DNA from: Salininema proteolyticum
GTDB taxonomy: Bacteria; Actinomycetota; Actinomycetes; Mycobacteriales; Micromonosporaceae
Direction of reading: 5' to 3'
Assembly (NCBI RefSeq): GCF_042685645.1
Contig: NZ_JBHUNX010000001.1
Span: 124,001-188,000 of the forward strand
DNA length: 64,000 nt
In this document: positions 8,221 to 16,776 of the stretch, in pieces
Layout: each line of letters begins with the position of its first letter
Numbering within the stretch: the first letter of the stretch is position 1
Notes under the pieces: model-generated
The model's input: only the letters and a program-made list of their open reading frames with translations
What the model was told of the DNA's origin: nothing
Databases searched by the model: none
Made by a program: the position numbers and the translations under genes

Positions 8221-8628
8221 TCACAACACGTCGAATATGGGACCGCCGGTGGTTTTGAGGTGGCAGTGGTTTGCGAATATCATGTGATACTCGAGGTTCT
8301 GCGACTTCCAGTTTCCACTCACATCGACGATAACTGCACTAGTGTCATCTCGAACGCACCGTTGTTCAAAGGAGTGGTTCAGTTTGGTGAGATCCCCCTT
8401 GACCCTCTTTATTTCATAACATGTCTGTTCCGCATGGGGATGATTTCCCCTTCCGGAAGGACATTCCAGACGAACCTGCGCCCACTGAGCGGTCCTTGTC
8501 TCCAGGAGTTCAAAGGTGAGGACGCTGGCCTTCTCTGCCTCCTCGGCGCCGGTAGCGGCTTGTGCCTGCGCGGGTGAGGCTGCGAGCATCGCGGCCACCG
8601 CAAGAGTGGTTATGACCTTTGCGAACAT
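8221..8628 (-). CDS. Secreted subtilisin-inhibitor-like (SSI, family I16) protein, paralogue 2
   Basis: 135 residues. ATG at 8628 has a strong AAGGAGG 6-7 nt upstream; the much longer open frame upstream is not coding. Signal peptide residues 1-25 (AASPAQAQAA). Mature motifs parallel the first copy: VRLECPSGRGNHPHAEQTC, KGDLTKL, QRCVRDD, VIVDVSGNW, ANHCHLKTTGG, then IFDVL. Four cysteines are conserved. If the SSI numbering holds, the residue two after the third Cys is Arg, which would predict trypsin-like specificity (inference). The pair probably acts on extracellular serine proteases; two subtilases are encoded at 61-64 kb. Confidence 0.75.
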   Translation of the reverse strand: MFAKVITTLAVAAMLAASPAQAQAATGAEEAEKASVLTFELLETRTAQWAQVRLECPSGRGNHPHAEQTCYEIKRVKGDLTKLNHSFEQRCVRDDTSAVIVDVSGNWKSQNLEYHMIFANHCHLKTTGGPIFDVL

Positions 8629-8717
8629 GGTTTTCCTCCTTGGGACCTGTGCTGGCGATTGTTCCGTGGGACGCGGACTTCGCCGATGCGCCGCGGCCAT
8701 TCCGTACTTTAGAGTCC

Positions 8718-8996
8718 TTAAGGGATCATCACAGGAAATTCGCCTCTTTCGGCCATGTCCATTGTGCTGGCGTCTAGAGGCGGCGCATGCCGTGGTTTCG
8801 GCTGCGCCGAGATTCCTGGGATGGGTGGAAACCCGCTGAATGAATTGGTCGAGCCGTAGAGGTGGGACTTGTTCTCGATCGTCCATGGGCCCGGCATATT
8901 GGTGTTGACTACCGTCGGTGTGGCGTATCGGGCCGGGAAGTCGGTCACCGCGAACACGGTCGTGCGGGTTTCCTTTCGGCCCTTGACCTTGCGGCG
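8718..8996 (-). pseudogene. ISAs1-type transposase remnant
   Basis: The minus-strand frame reads KVKGRKETRTTVFAVTDFPA, then GPWTIENKSHLY. ETR-x-x-x-FAVT-D-L/F followed by W-x-IENK-x-H is the signature around the last catalytic acidic residue of ISAs1 (H-repeat) transposases. After SHLY the match dissolves, and no N-terminal part is found within a few hundred bases. It is a decayed fragment lying upstream of the second inhibitor gene. Confidence 0.5.
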
Positions 8997-9187
8997 GTGC
9001 GGCGGATGGCGACTTGCGCGGCCGGTGGAGTGAGAGCTCCGATGACCTGGTCAACGGCGGTGTCATGGGCGTACTGGCCGTCGCGACTCGGAGTCGAACC
9101 CTCCATTGAGCAGATGACTAGAGGGCTCTCGGAGAAGGCCGCCAGGCGCCGATGCCCTTGTCCCGGTAGTGCAAGCCCCTGTGCTCT

Positions 9188-9248
9188 AATGTTGACTTAT
9201 GTGGAAAAATCTTCATATAATCCTGTTAAAGGACCATAAATCAACATT
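9188..9248 (+). promoter_or_regulatory. Promoter and palindromic operator of the glycan operon
   Basis: TTGACT at 9192-9197 and TATAAT at 9216-9221 are separated by 18 bp, a near-consensus housekeeping promoter in a strikingly AT-rich island. AATGTTGA (9188-9195) and TCAACATT (9241-9248) form an inverted repeat around it, which could be a repressor site or mRNA stem. AAGGGGG precedes the ATG at 9275. Confidence 0.65.
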
Positions 9249-9274
9249 TTCCTACATGTTTCAAGGGGGCCTCC

Positions 9275-11971
9275 ATGCCGAGCCCGCACCTCACCCGCCG
9301 CACCATGCTCTCCACAGCGGCCGCCGCAGCGGCCGCGGGCACCACGACCACCGCGCTCTCCCCACCCGCAGGCGCGAACGAGACCGCACCCTCCGCCCTT
9401 CCCCTCGGAACCGTCCGCCTTCGCCCCGGCCGCTTCCACGACAACCAGGCCCGCACCCTCGCCTACCTCCGCGACATCGACGTCGACCGGCTCCTCTACT
9501 CTTTCCGCGCCAACCACGGACTCCCCACCGAAGGCGCCGAACCCTGCGGCGGCTGGGAGGCCCCCGACTTCGAGTTCCGCAGTCACAGCCAAGGCCACTT
9601 CCTCACCGCCTGGTCCCACGCCTGGGCCGTCCTCGGCGACACCGCCTGCCGCGACAAGGCCGAGCGCATGGTCGCCGGGCTCGCCGCATGCCAGGCCGCC
9701 GACGCCGACTTCAACGACGGCTACCTCTCCGGCTTCCCCGAGTCCGACTTCGACACCGTCGAGACCGGGCGGCGCCAAGGGGTCCCGTACTACTGCGTCC
9801 ACAAGACCCTCCAAGGACTCCTCGACGTCTGGCGGCTGATCGGCAGCGCCCAGGCCCGTGACGTGCTGTTCGCGCTCGCGGGTTGGGTCGACTGGCGCAC
9901 GGGCCGCCTCTCCCGAGAGCAGATGCAGACCGCGCTCGGCATCGAGTTCGGCGGCATGAACGACGTCCTCACCGAGCTGCACTTCCGGACTGGAGACGAC
10001 CGGTGGCTCACCACCGCCCGCCGCTTCGACCACGACGCCGTCTTCGAACCGCTCCGCGAAGGCCGCGATGAACTTGCCGGCCTGCACGCCAACACCCAGA
10101 TCCCCAAGATCGTCGGCGCCGCCAAGGAACACCGCGCGACGGGCGACGCCTCCTACCGGGACATCGCAGAGAACTTCTGGCGCCTCACGACCGGGGCGCA
10201 CACCTACGTCATCGGAGGAAACAGCCGCGGCGAGTTCTTCCAGACCCAGCACATGATCGCCGGGAACCTGGCCGACGACTCCTGCGAGGCCTGCAACACC
10301 TACAACATGCTGAAGCTCGCCCGGGAGATGTGGAGCCAGAACCCCGACCGGGCCGAACTGTTCGACTACTGCGAAGGAGCGCTCTACAACCACCTTCTGG
10401 GGCAACAGCATCCCGGCTCGGAGCACGGCCACGTCTGCTACTTCACCTCGCTGCGCGCCGGCGGCCGCCGCGGCGAGCGCGGACCGGCCGTGGGTGGCGG
10501 CAGCTACAGCACCGACTACGGCACGTTCTGGTGCTGCCAGGCGACCGCGCTGGAGACGAACACCGGACTGGCCGACGCGGTGTACGCCGCCGACGGGACC
10601 GTCTTGACGGTGAACCTGTACATCCCGTCGGAGATCGACTGGGCAGAACAGGGAGTCCGAGTTGTCCAGGAGACCGCGTTCCCCGTGTCCGACACGACCG
10701 TTCTGACGGTCGAAGGTTCGGGACGGTGGACGATGCGGCTGCGCGTCCCCGGCTGGTGCGACGACGCCGCCATCGCCGTCAACGGACAGCCGCAGAACGT
10801 CGGCGGCGCCCCGGGATCGTACGCCTCGCTGACAAGGGAGTGGAGCCCCGGAGACACCGTGGAGGTGCGCTTGCCCATGCGCCTCAGCATGCGGGCGGCC
10901 AACGACGACGCCAACACCTCGGCGGTCCTGTACGGGCCGGTCGTGCTGTGCGGCGACTACGGGGACACCGAGATCTCCGAGGCCCCGACCTTGGACCCCG
11001 CCACGATAGCCCGCGTCGACGACCGATCGCTCGCCTTCACCGCCGAAGCGTCCGGAGCCACTGTCAGGCTGATCCCCTTCTACGACGCGCACGACCTGAA
11101 CTATGTCGTCTACTGGGACGCTTCCGGCCGCGACGGAGGAAGTGAGCCCCGGTACCGGCTGCGCAACGAGGCCTCCGGCCTCGTCCTGGGCGTTCAGGAC
11201 ATGTCCACCGCCGACGGGGCACCCGTCCTGCAGTGGGACGACTCGCACACCCCCGACCACTGGTGGCACGCCGAGCCGTCCGAAGACGCGCTGAAACTGC
11301 GGAACTTCCACAGCCGCAAGGTCCTCGGAATACAAGACGCCTCCTCCGCCGACGGCGCCCGCGCGCTCCAGTGGAGCGACACCGGCACCCCGGACCACCT
11401 GTGGTCGATCGTCGACGACGGCGCCGGCTCCCACCGGATCGTCAACGGCAACAGCGATAAACCCCTCGGACTCCTGGACGGCTCGACGGCCAGGGGCGCC
11501 GTGGCGGTGCAAGACGCCGACGACGGGTCGCCCGACAACTCCTGGCGCCTGGTCCCCGACGGAACGCTGCTGCTGCGGAACGTCCACAGCGGACTCTTCC
11601 TCTCGGTCGACGGTGCCTCTCTGGGCAACGGCGCGCTCGCCGTCCAGGCGGAGAACGACGGAGCGCAGGCCCATCTGTGGACAGCTGTGCCCGACGGCGA
11701 CGACCTCAAGATCCGCAATGTGCACAGCGGCAAGGTGCTCGGCGTGGAAAACGAGTCCACTGAGGCGGGTGCTGCCGTCCTTCAGTGGGAGGACAACGGT
11801 ACCGACGATCACCTTTGGTCGCTGCTGCACAGCGGAGACGGCACCTACCGGCTGCGATGCCGCAACGGCGGCAAGGTACTCAGCGTCGACGACTCCTCGA
11901 CGGACGCCGGGACTCCCCTCGTGACATGGAACGACGACGGCAATGAAAGCACGCTCTGGCGACTCGCCTGA
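9275..11971 (+). CDS. Secreted GH127 beta-L-arabinofuranosidase-like enzyme with ricin-type lectin repeats
   Basis: 898 residues. An N-terminal Tat-type signal (LTRRTML, then an Ala-rich segment) implies folded export. Residues ~45-620 match glycoside hydrolase family 127 (DUF1680). The zinc/thiolate motifs described for Bifidobacterium HypBA1 are present: C-E-A-C at residues 337-340 (Glu338, Cys340) and F-W-C-C at 418-421. From ~625 to the end are six repeats of about 45 residues ending in Q-W or equivalent plus W (for example LQWSDTGTPDHLWS), i.e. two ricin B-type carbohydrate-binding domains. It probably removes terminal beta-L-arabinofuranose from plant glycans. It starts an operon with the alginate-lyase-like gene 17 bp downstream. 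Confidence 0.88.
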   Translation: MPSPHLTRRTMLSTAAAAAAAGTTTTALSPPAGANETAPSALPLGTVRLRPGRFHDNQARTLAYLRDIDVDRLLYSFRANHGLPTEGAEPCGGWEAPDFEFRSHSQGHFLTAWSHAWAVLGDTACRDKAERMVAGLAACQAADADFNDGYLSGFPESDFDTVETGRRQGVPYYCVHKTLQGLLDVWRLIGSAQARDVLFALAGWVDWRTGRLSREQMQTALGIEFGGMNDVLTELHFRTGDDRWLTTARRFDHDAVFEPLREGRDELAGLHANTQIPKIVGAAKEHRATGDASYRDIAENFWRLTTGAHTYVIGGNSRGEFFQTQHMIAGNLADDSCEACNTYNMLKLAREMWSQNPDRAELFDYCEGALYNHLLGQQHPGSEHGHVCYFTSLRAGGRRGERGPAVGGGSYSTDYGTFWCCQATALETNTGLADAVYAADGTVLTVNLYIPSEIDWAEQGVRVVQETAFPVSDTTVLTVEGSGRWTMRLRVPGWCDDAAIAVNGQPQNVGGAPGSYASLTREWSPGDTVEVRLPMRLSMRAANDDANTSAVLYGPVVLCGDYGDTEISEAPTLDPATIARVDDRSLAFTAEASGATVRLIPFYDAHDLNYVVYWDASGRDGGSEPRYRLRNEASGLVLGVQDMSTADGAPVLQWDDSHTPDHWWHAEPSEDALKLRNFHSRKVLGIQDASSADGARALQWSDTGTPDHLWSIVDDGAGSHRIVNGNSDKPLGLLDGSTARGAVAVQDADDGSPDNSWRLVPDGTLLLRNVHSGLFLSVDGASLGNGALAVQAENDGAQAHLWTAVPDGDDLKIRNVHSGKVLGVENESTEAGAAVLQWEDNGTDDHLWSLLHSGDGTYRLRCRNGGKVLSVDDSSTDAGTPLVTWNDDGNESTLWRLA

Positions 11972-11988
11972 GCGGCAAGAGGAGACAC

Positions 11989-12933
11989 ATGACCACCGAA
12001 CCCACCCGAACGCGCCTGAACCGGCGGCGCCTCATCAAGGGAACCGTCGGCGCCGCTGGCCTGGCCACGGCCGGGATCGCCGGAGTCCGGCTCTCGCACG
12101 CCGACGAGCCGGCGCCGACCGCCGAACCGGCCGGCGTCGAACCGACGGCCGCCGGCCACCCCGGCATGCTTCACACCCAGGCCGACCTCGACCGTATGGC
12201 GGAGAAGGTCGCCGCCGGCGCCGAGCCGTGGATCTGGGGCTGGGACCGGCTCACTGCCAACGGCCACTCCCGGACGAGCTGGTCGCCCCGTCCGGCCCGC
12301 GTCGTCGTCCGGGGCGGCACCGGATCGAACTTCCCGCAGCTGTACCGGGACATCCACGCCGCCTACCAGAACGCCTTGCGCTGGAAGATATCCGGCGACG
12401 AGGCCCACCGCGACACGGCGGTGGCGATCCTCAACGCCTGGTCGGAGAACCTGACCGAGGTCACCGGAAACGCCGACCGCTACCTGGCGTCGGGAATCTA
12501 CGGGTACCAGTTCTGCAATGCCGCCGAGCTCGTCCGCGACGCCGACGGTTTCGACCTGGGCGCCTTCCAAGACATGGTGACCGCCGTCTTCCTGCCGCTC
12601 AGCGAGGGTTTCCTCGTCAAGCACAACGACGCCTGCGACACCAACTACTGGGCCAACTGGGACCTGTGCAATATGGCGAACATCCTCGCCTGCGGCATTC
12701 TCACCGACGACAGGACGCTGGTGGACCGCGCGGTCGACTATTTCTGGAACGGGGCGGGCAACGGGGCCATAGAGAACGCGTTCCCGTTCGTGTACGACGG
12801 CGGACTGGCGCAGTGGCAGGAGTCCGGACGCGACCAGGCCCACTCGATCATGGGGATCGGACTGATGGGCGCGTTCATCGGACACCGCCGTGGATACTCC
12901 GGCCTTCAGGCCGGAGAGGAATCGGCGCTTTAG
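11989..12933 (+). pseudogene. Alginate-lyase-like secreted enzyme, 5' part, split by tnpB element 1
   Basis: Begins at ATG 11989 with AAGAGGAG upstream and a Tat-like signal (NRRRLIKG, then a hydrophobic segment). About 296 native codons follow, with alginate-lyase-domain features: NAWSENLTEVTGNADRYLAS, then TNYWANWDLCNMANILA and DQAHSIMGIGLM. At TCAT 12875-12878 the gene runs into the inserted element, and the frame stops 18 codons later in element sequence. The 3' part resumes at 14413. Removing 12879-14412 restores one frame of 430 codons. As it stands the product is truncated and probably inactive. Confidence 0.85.
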
Positions 12934-12988
12934 AGGCTGGCCTGGTTCCCGATCGTGCTTGTCGGACCTTCGGTCTATAGTTGTTGGC

Positions 12989-14254
12989 GTGCATCTGAGG
13001 TACTCCTATCGGATCTATCCGACCGCGCCGCAACGCAGGGCGTTGGCGCGGACGTTCGGGTGTGTGCGGACGGTGTACAACGACGCCATAGCGGCCCGCA
13101 AGGCCGCCTACGCCGCCGGGGAGAAATACCCGACCACGGTCGCGTTGGCTAAAACCCTGATCACGGAGGCGAAGAAGACAACCGATCGTGCTTGGCTGTC
13201 GGAAGTCTCGGTCGTTCCGTTGCAGCAGACACTCAGGCATTGCGACCGGGCGTACCGGAACTTCTTCGACTCCCTCAATGGGAAACGACAGGGGCCGCGT
13301 GTGGGGCCGCCTCGGTTCAAACGTCGGACGGGAACGCAGTCGGCGGAGTACACGCGGCGCGGGTTCTCGGTCAAAGACAACGGACGCCTGTACATCGCGA
13401 AGGTTGGAGACCTCCGTGTCGCCTGGTCGCGGGAACTGCCCTCCGACCCGTCCTCCGTAACGGTCGTCAAGACCCCGACCGGGAAGTACTTCGCGTCGTT
13501 CGTAGTCGCGGTGGAGGACGAAACGGACTTCCTTGACCCGCTTCCCGACGGTGCCGAGACCGGGATCGACCTGGGGCTCAAGTCGTTCGCCGTTTTGCGG
13601 GGCGGGAAGACCATCGAGAACCCGAGGTTCTTCCGCCGACTGGAACGGAAGCTCAAGAAAGCACAGCGGTCGCTCTCTCGCAAGGAGAAGGGCTCGGCCA
13701 ACCGCGCCAAGGCACGCCTTAAGGTCGCGCGGGTCCACGAGAAGATCAAGAACTCCCGTTCGGACTGGATCGACAAGCAGGTTAAGCAGATCGTCAGCGA
13801 GAGCCAAGCTGTGTATTGCGAGGACTTGAATGTCACAGGGCTCGTCCGAGGGCGTGCCGCGAAGTCGATAGCGGACGCGAGCTTCGGCATGTTCCTCACC
13901 CGCCTGGAGTCTAAAGCGGCCCGCGCGGGTCGCGTGTTCGTGCGCGTGGACAGGTTCTTCCCCTCTACTCGGCTGTGCTCCGACTGCGGGGCGTTGACTG
14001 GACCCTCCGGTTTGGAGGGGCTCACAGTGCGCCATTGGGAATGCGGGTGCGGGGCTGTTCATGACCGGGACGCGAACGCCGAAATCAACATTCGCTGTGA
14101 AGGCCGACGCCTCGCGGCCCAAGCCGCCGCAGGGCATGCGGAGGCTCGAAACGCGTGTGGACAGCATGTAAGACCGGACATGTCCGGCAGCGTTGGAAAC
14201 TCCCGTCCGGGAAAGAAGCACGAACCCTCCTGTATGAGTCCTACGGGGCTTTAG
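12989..14254 (+). CDS. tnpB: RNA-guided nuclease TnpB, copy 1
   Basis: 421 residues from the GTG at 12989 (MHLRYSYRIYPT), the conserved start of this family. It has the N-terminal HTH region (PTAPQRRALARTFGC), RuvC acidic residues Asp194 in TGIDLG, Glu278 in YCEDLN and Asp361 in HDRDAN, and a zinc-binding module CSDCG ... WECGCG. All catalytic and metal positions are intact. TnpB cuts DNA guided by an omegaRNA made from the element's 3' end and favours retention of the element. The right end here is broken by a MITE, so a normal omegaRNA is doubtful (inference). Confidence 0.93.
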   Translation: MHLRYSYRIYPTAPQRRALARTFGCVRTVYNDAIAARKAAYAAGEKYPTTVALAKTLITEAKKTTDRAWLSEVSVVPLQQTLRHCDRAYRNFFDSLNGKRQGPRVGPPRFKRRTGTQSAEYTRRGFSVKDNGRLYIAKVGDLRVAWSRELPSDPSSVTVVKTPTGKYFASFVVAVEDETDFLDPLPDGAETGIDLGLKSFAVLRGGKTIENPRFFRRLERKLKKAQRSLSRKEKGSANRAKARLKVARVHEKIKNSRSDWIDKQVKQIVSESQAVYCEDLNVTGLVRGRAAKSIADASFGMFLTRLESKAARAGRVFVRVDRFFPSTRLCSDCGALTGPSGLEGLTVRHWECGCGAVHDRDANAEINIRCEGRRLAAQAAAGHAEARNACGQHVRPDMSGSVGNSRPGKKHEPSCMSPTGL

Positions 14255-14277
14255 CCAGGAATCCCAGTCCCTTTCAG

Positions 14278-14387
14278 GGTGCTGTTGGGCAACGGACAGA
14301 ACAGTCGAGCGTCTATCGGGAATTCCCCGGTCGCGCGCGCCGAGGACCGTGCTTCGGACGGAGATTTGTCCCTTTACCAACAGCACC
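14278..14387. mobile_element. 110-bp MITE with GGTGCTGTTGG ends inside tnpB element 1
   Basis: Terminal inverted repeats GGTGCTGTTGG / CCAACAGCACC, with the repeat extending imperfectly to CAACGGACA on the left. It is flanked by an exact 8-bp duplication CCTTTCAG (14270-14277 and 14388-14395). No ORF. It sits in the loop of the element's right-end hairpin. A second family member of the same length but different core is at 59554-59663. An 8-bp duplication and a CTGTTG-containing terminus recall IS6-type ends, but the parent transposon is not in this window. Confidence 0.8.
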
Positions 14388-14412
14388 CCTTTCAGGGCGG
14401 GGAGGATGTCAA

Positions 14413-14815
14413 GGAAATGGCGTGGAACCAAGGGATCGACCTCTACAGCGCAAAGGACAACGCCTTCGCCAAAGCGGCGGAGTACGTGGCCCGCTTCAAC
14501 CTCGGCCACGACGTCCCGTTCACGACCTACGGTTGGGGAACGGGGCAGAACTGCGACTACCGCGAGCACACGGTGATCTCCGAACGCCAACGCGGGCAAG
14601 TGCGTCCGGTGTGGGAGACCGTCTACCACCACTACACGGCCCGACAGGGGTACGCGATGCCGAACCTGGACGCCATGACCAGGGAGAACGGTGCCGAAGG
14701 AGGAGGCGGTGACTACGGGCTCAACTCGGGCGGATTCGACACGCTCGGATTCGGCACCTTGACGCACGTCCGGCTGCACTGGGATGACATTCCCGACGAT
14801 CTCGCGCCGCTGTGA
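14413..14815 (+). pseudogene. Alginate-lyase-like secreted enzyme, 3' part
   Basis: Continues the interrupted gene: EMAWNQGIDLYSAKDNAFA, then VARFNLGHDVPFTTYGWG and WETVYHHYTARQG, ending DIPDDLAPL. The A-W-N-Q-G-x-D-L-Y segment and the Y-x-H-Y segment are typical of the second half of alginate-lyase-like proteins. It has no start of its own. It joins in frame to the 5' part when 12879-14412 is removed. Confidence 0.85.
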
Positions 14816-14968
14816 TCGCCTCCAAGGCAGTCGCCGAAGGCCTGTTCGGGGAGCAGGTCTTCTGCGCCTGATCCGGTCGGGGCCTCCGTCGGGTTCGACT
14901 TGCGCGGTCAGCTTTCAGATGAAAGTCTGAGCATATCAGACCTGGAGGCGATTTGACAGGGAGACGCA

Positions 14969-15655
14969 ATGAGGCTACTTCTCACGTCGGGTGGTGTCAC
15001 GAACTCGAGCATCGAGGCCGCGCTGGTCGATCTGCTCGGCAAACCGATCGCCGAGTCCAATGCCCTCCTCATACCGACCGCCATCCGTCCTTTCCCCGGA
15101 GGGGCTGCCCTGGCCTGGAAGACGATCAGTGGACAACTTCCGCCCCCGTTGAGCGAGCTGGGGTGGAAGTCATTGGGCGTGTTGGAGCTGACCGCGCTTC
15201 CCACTATCGACGTGGACAGTTGGGTGCCCGAGGTTCGTGAAGCCGATGCCCTCCTCGTAGGGGGTGGCCACGTGCGCTATCTGAGCTACTGGCTGCGGAA
15301 GTCCGGTCTCGCGAACCTGCTGCCGTCGCTGTGCGGGACCGTCTATGTCGGGGTGAGCGCCGGCAGCATCGCGGCCACCCCCTACAACTGCGACGCGGAG
15401 TGGAACCACAGGTTCCTGCGCTCCGACAGTGAGGTGGCGCAGGAACCCGACAGGCCATTGGGGCTGGTGGACTTCACCTTGTATCCGCATCTGTATCGGA
15501 CGGACATGCCGCCCACACCGCTGTCCGAGATGCAAGAGTGGGCGTCGGGGGTACCGGTCCCGACCTACGCCATGGATGATGAGACCGCCATCAAGGTGAC
15601 CGACGGAGACGTCGAAGTCATCTCCGAAGGAGACTGGGAGCTGTTCAACCCCTGA
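14969..15655 (+). CDS. Peptidase E-like / type 1 glutamine amidotransferase-like protein
   Basis: 228 residues from the ATG at 14969, with AGGGAG at 14957-14962. Resembles family S51 (Asp-specific dipeptidase, cyanophycinase-like): N-terminal MRLLLTSGGV, the nucleophile elbow GVSAGSIAATP (Ser in G-x-S-A-G), and LGLVDFTLYPHL supplying the other catalytic position. Length matches PepE (about 230). Predicted cytosolic, cleaving Asp-X dipeptides. It is separated by about 150 bp from the broken glycan operon and stands alone. Confidence 0.82.
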   Translation: MRLLLTSGGVTNSSIEAALVDLLGKPIAESNALLIPTAIRPFPGGAALAWKTISGQLPPPLSELGWKSLGVLELTALPTIDVDSWVPEVREADALLVGGGHVRYLSYWLRKSGLANLLPSLCGTVYVGVSAGSIAATPYNCDAEWNHRFLRSDSEVAQEPDRPLGLVDFTLYPHLYRTDMPPTPLSEMQEWASGVPVPTYAMDDETAIKVTDGDVEVISEGDWELFNP

Positions 15656-15805
15656 TGGACGCCTTACTGCGAGTCGAGCAGGTCGAACGGCGGGAGGCAC
15701 CGGAATATGCCGAGCCGATCCAGGCGGACCGATAGGTTCGGTAGCGGGAGCCCGAACAACGCCGGAGGTCGAGATCCACAAGCCGTCACGGAGACCAGAA
15801 GAATC

Positions 15806-15828
15806 CCGATCCGGCGGAGCCGGATCGG
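15806..15828 (+). terminator. Hairpin downstream of the peptidase gene
   Basis: CCGATCCGGC, loop GGA, GCCGGATCGG: a perfect 10-bp stem about 150 bp past the stop codon and between two convergent genes. It shares its flanks (CCAGAAGAATCCCG) with the hairpin at 5695-5723. It may serve both strands. Confidence 0.55.
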
Positions 15829-15928
15829 AACCATCAGTGTAGAGAGGTTCACTTCGTACCAAGGAAGAGGTGCCATTTTACGCCGTCGTGTCTGGAAACC
15901 GCCGGCCGTGCGGTCCCGTCGTCATTAT

Positions 15929-16702
15929 TCAGTTCGGATAGAACGAGGCGTCGTCGAGGCCGTTCAGGTCGCCTATGATGTCGCGGTCCACATCGAGGCT
16001 CCGCTCGACCCAGAAGCCGTCGGGGGCGGTTTCGAAACGGTCCTCCAACCTCGCCGCACCGGAGATTTCGCCTTCCTCGTCACGCCAGACGACCGCTCCT
16101 CTCATCCGAAGGCCGGCGGGCACACCGTCTGCTTCGATGCGGCAGTAGAGACCGGTGGAACCCCCACTGTCGCAAGCTGCGACAGTGAAGTCGGACGAGG
16201 ACAGGCCAGGATATCCTCCCGACCCCTCTCTTTCCCATTCGACCGAGATTTGGGTTTCAACGTCGGCGACGGCTTTGACAGAAGTGCCCGAATACGACGA
16301 AGGAGGGGTTATGATGGCGGCTTCTCCTCGAGGTGCCACGTATACCGAGCCCACATCGCCTCTGAGGTCGTCCACGGGACGATTCTCATCGTCTTTGAAG
16401 GCGACCCGGTACTTGACGCGTGCGAAGAGTTCGGGGTCGGAATTCGACAGTATGGCGGCTCCCGATAGTCGATCCCCGTAGATGGAGAAGCCGTTCTCGA
16501 CGACGGTCACCTCACCGGAGTGCTCGGGCTCCTCGCCTGGGGCCGTGGTCCCGTCTGCCTCCACGGCGAACTCAGTTTCTTCGCTCAGGCTTTCACGTTC
16601 GGGAGGTTCCATCATCGCCATCACGCCGGCTCCGACGAGGAAGAGAACCGTGATGCCGATCAACAGGTCGGTCCTATCGGCCCGGGTCGGTTGCGTCGCC
16701 AT
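15929..16702 (-). CDS. Membrane-anchored extracellular protein, unknown
   Basis: 257 residues from ATG 16702. A single N-terminal TM segment (residues ~12-31, LLIGITVLFLVGAGVMAMM) is followed by an acidic, proline- and Glu-rich linker. An all-beta domain follows (GFSIYGDRLSGAAILSNSD ... ARVKYRVAFKDDEN), whose order resembles FxLYD-like or DUF domains of actinobacterial lipoproteins. Two cysteines (AACDSGG and LYCRIE) may form a disulfide. It is divergent from the gene at 16777, and both look like membrane-tethered sensors or scaffolds. Family not recognised. Confidence 0.6.
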   Translation of the reverse strand: MATQPTRADRTDLLIGITVLFLVGAGVMAMMEPPERESLSEETEFAVEADGTTAPGEEPEHSGEVTVVENGFSIYGDRLSGAAILSNSDPELFARVKYRVAFKDDENRPVDDLRGDVGSVYVAPRGEAAIITPPSSYSGTSVKAVADVETQISVEWEREGSGGYPGLSSSDFTVAACDSGGSTGLYCRIEADGVPAGLRMRGAVVWRDEEGEISGAARLEDRFETAPDGFWVERSLDVDRDIIGDLNGLDDASFYPN

Positions 16703-16776
16703 GCAGTTGGCCTTTCCAAGTATTGTGGGGGACGACTACACCTTACTGAAGTCCCCCAACCGAGAAGGTGCCCGCC

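Larger units (their letters stand above)
12879..14412 (+). mobile_element. tnpB-only IS200/IS605-type element, copy 1 (carries a MITE)
   Basis: Bounded by target TCAT on the left and TGTCAA on the right, with no target duplication, as expected for this class. The left-end hairpin is CTCCGGCC-TTCA-GGCCGGAG at about 12897-12916. The right end has a GC hairpin with a CTTTCA loop, interrupted by a 110-bp MITE. No TnpA transposase is present. It is nearly identical to copy 2 at 50705-52121 apart from the MITE and one divergent tract. Inserted in the alginate-lyase-like gene. Confidence 0.85.

Noticed and set aside
9085..9110. GGGTTCGACTCC-like string on the minus strand suggesting a tRNA T-arm or att remnant
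   Set aside because: The flanking bases do not pair as a T-stem and no acceptor or anticodon arm is present.
9197..11830. 877-aa minus-strand frame over the GH127 gene
   Set aside because: Antisense shadow, Val/Gly-rich, no motifs; the plus-strand GH127 reading has catalytic motifs and a ribosome-binding site.
15664..15876. 70-aa minus-strand frame after the peptidase gene
   Set aside because: Runs through the terminator hairpin and has no ribosome-binding site or family.
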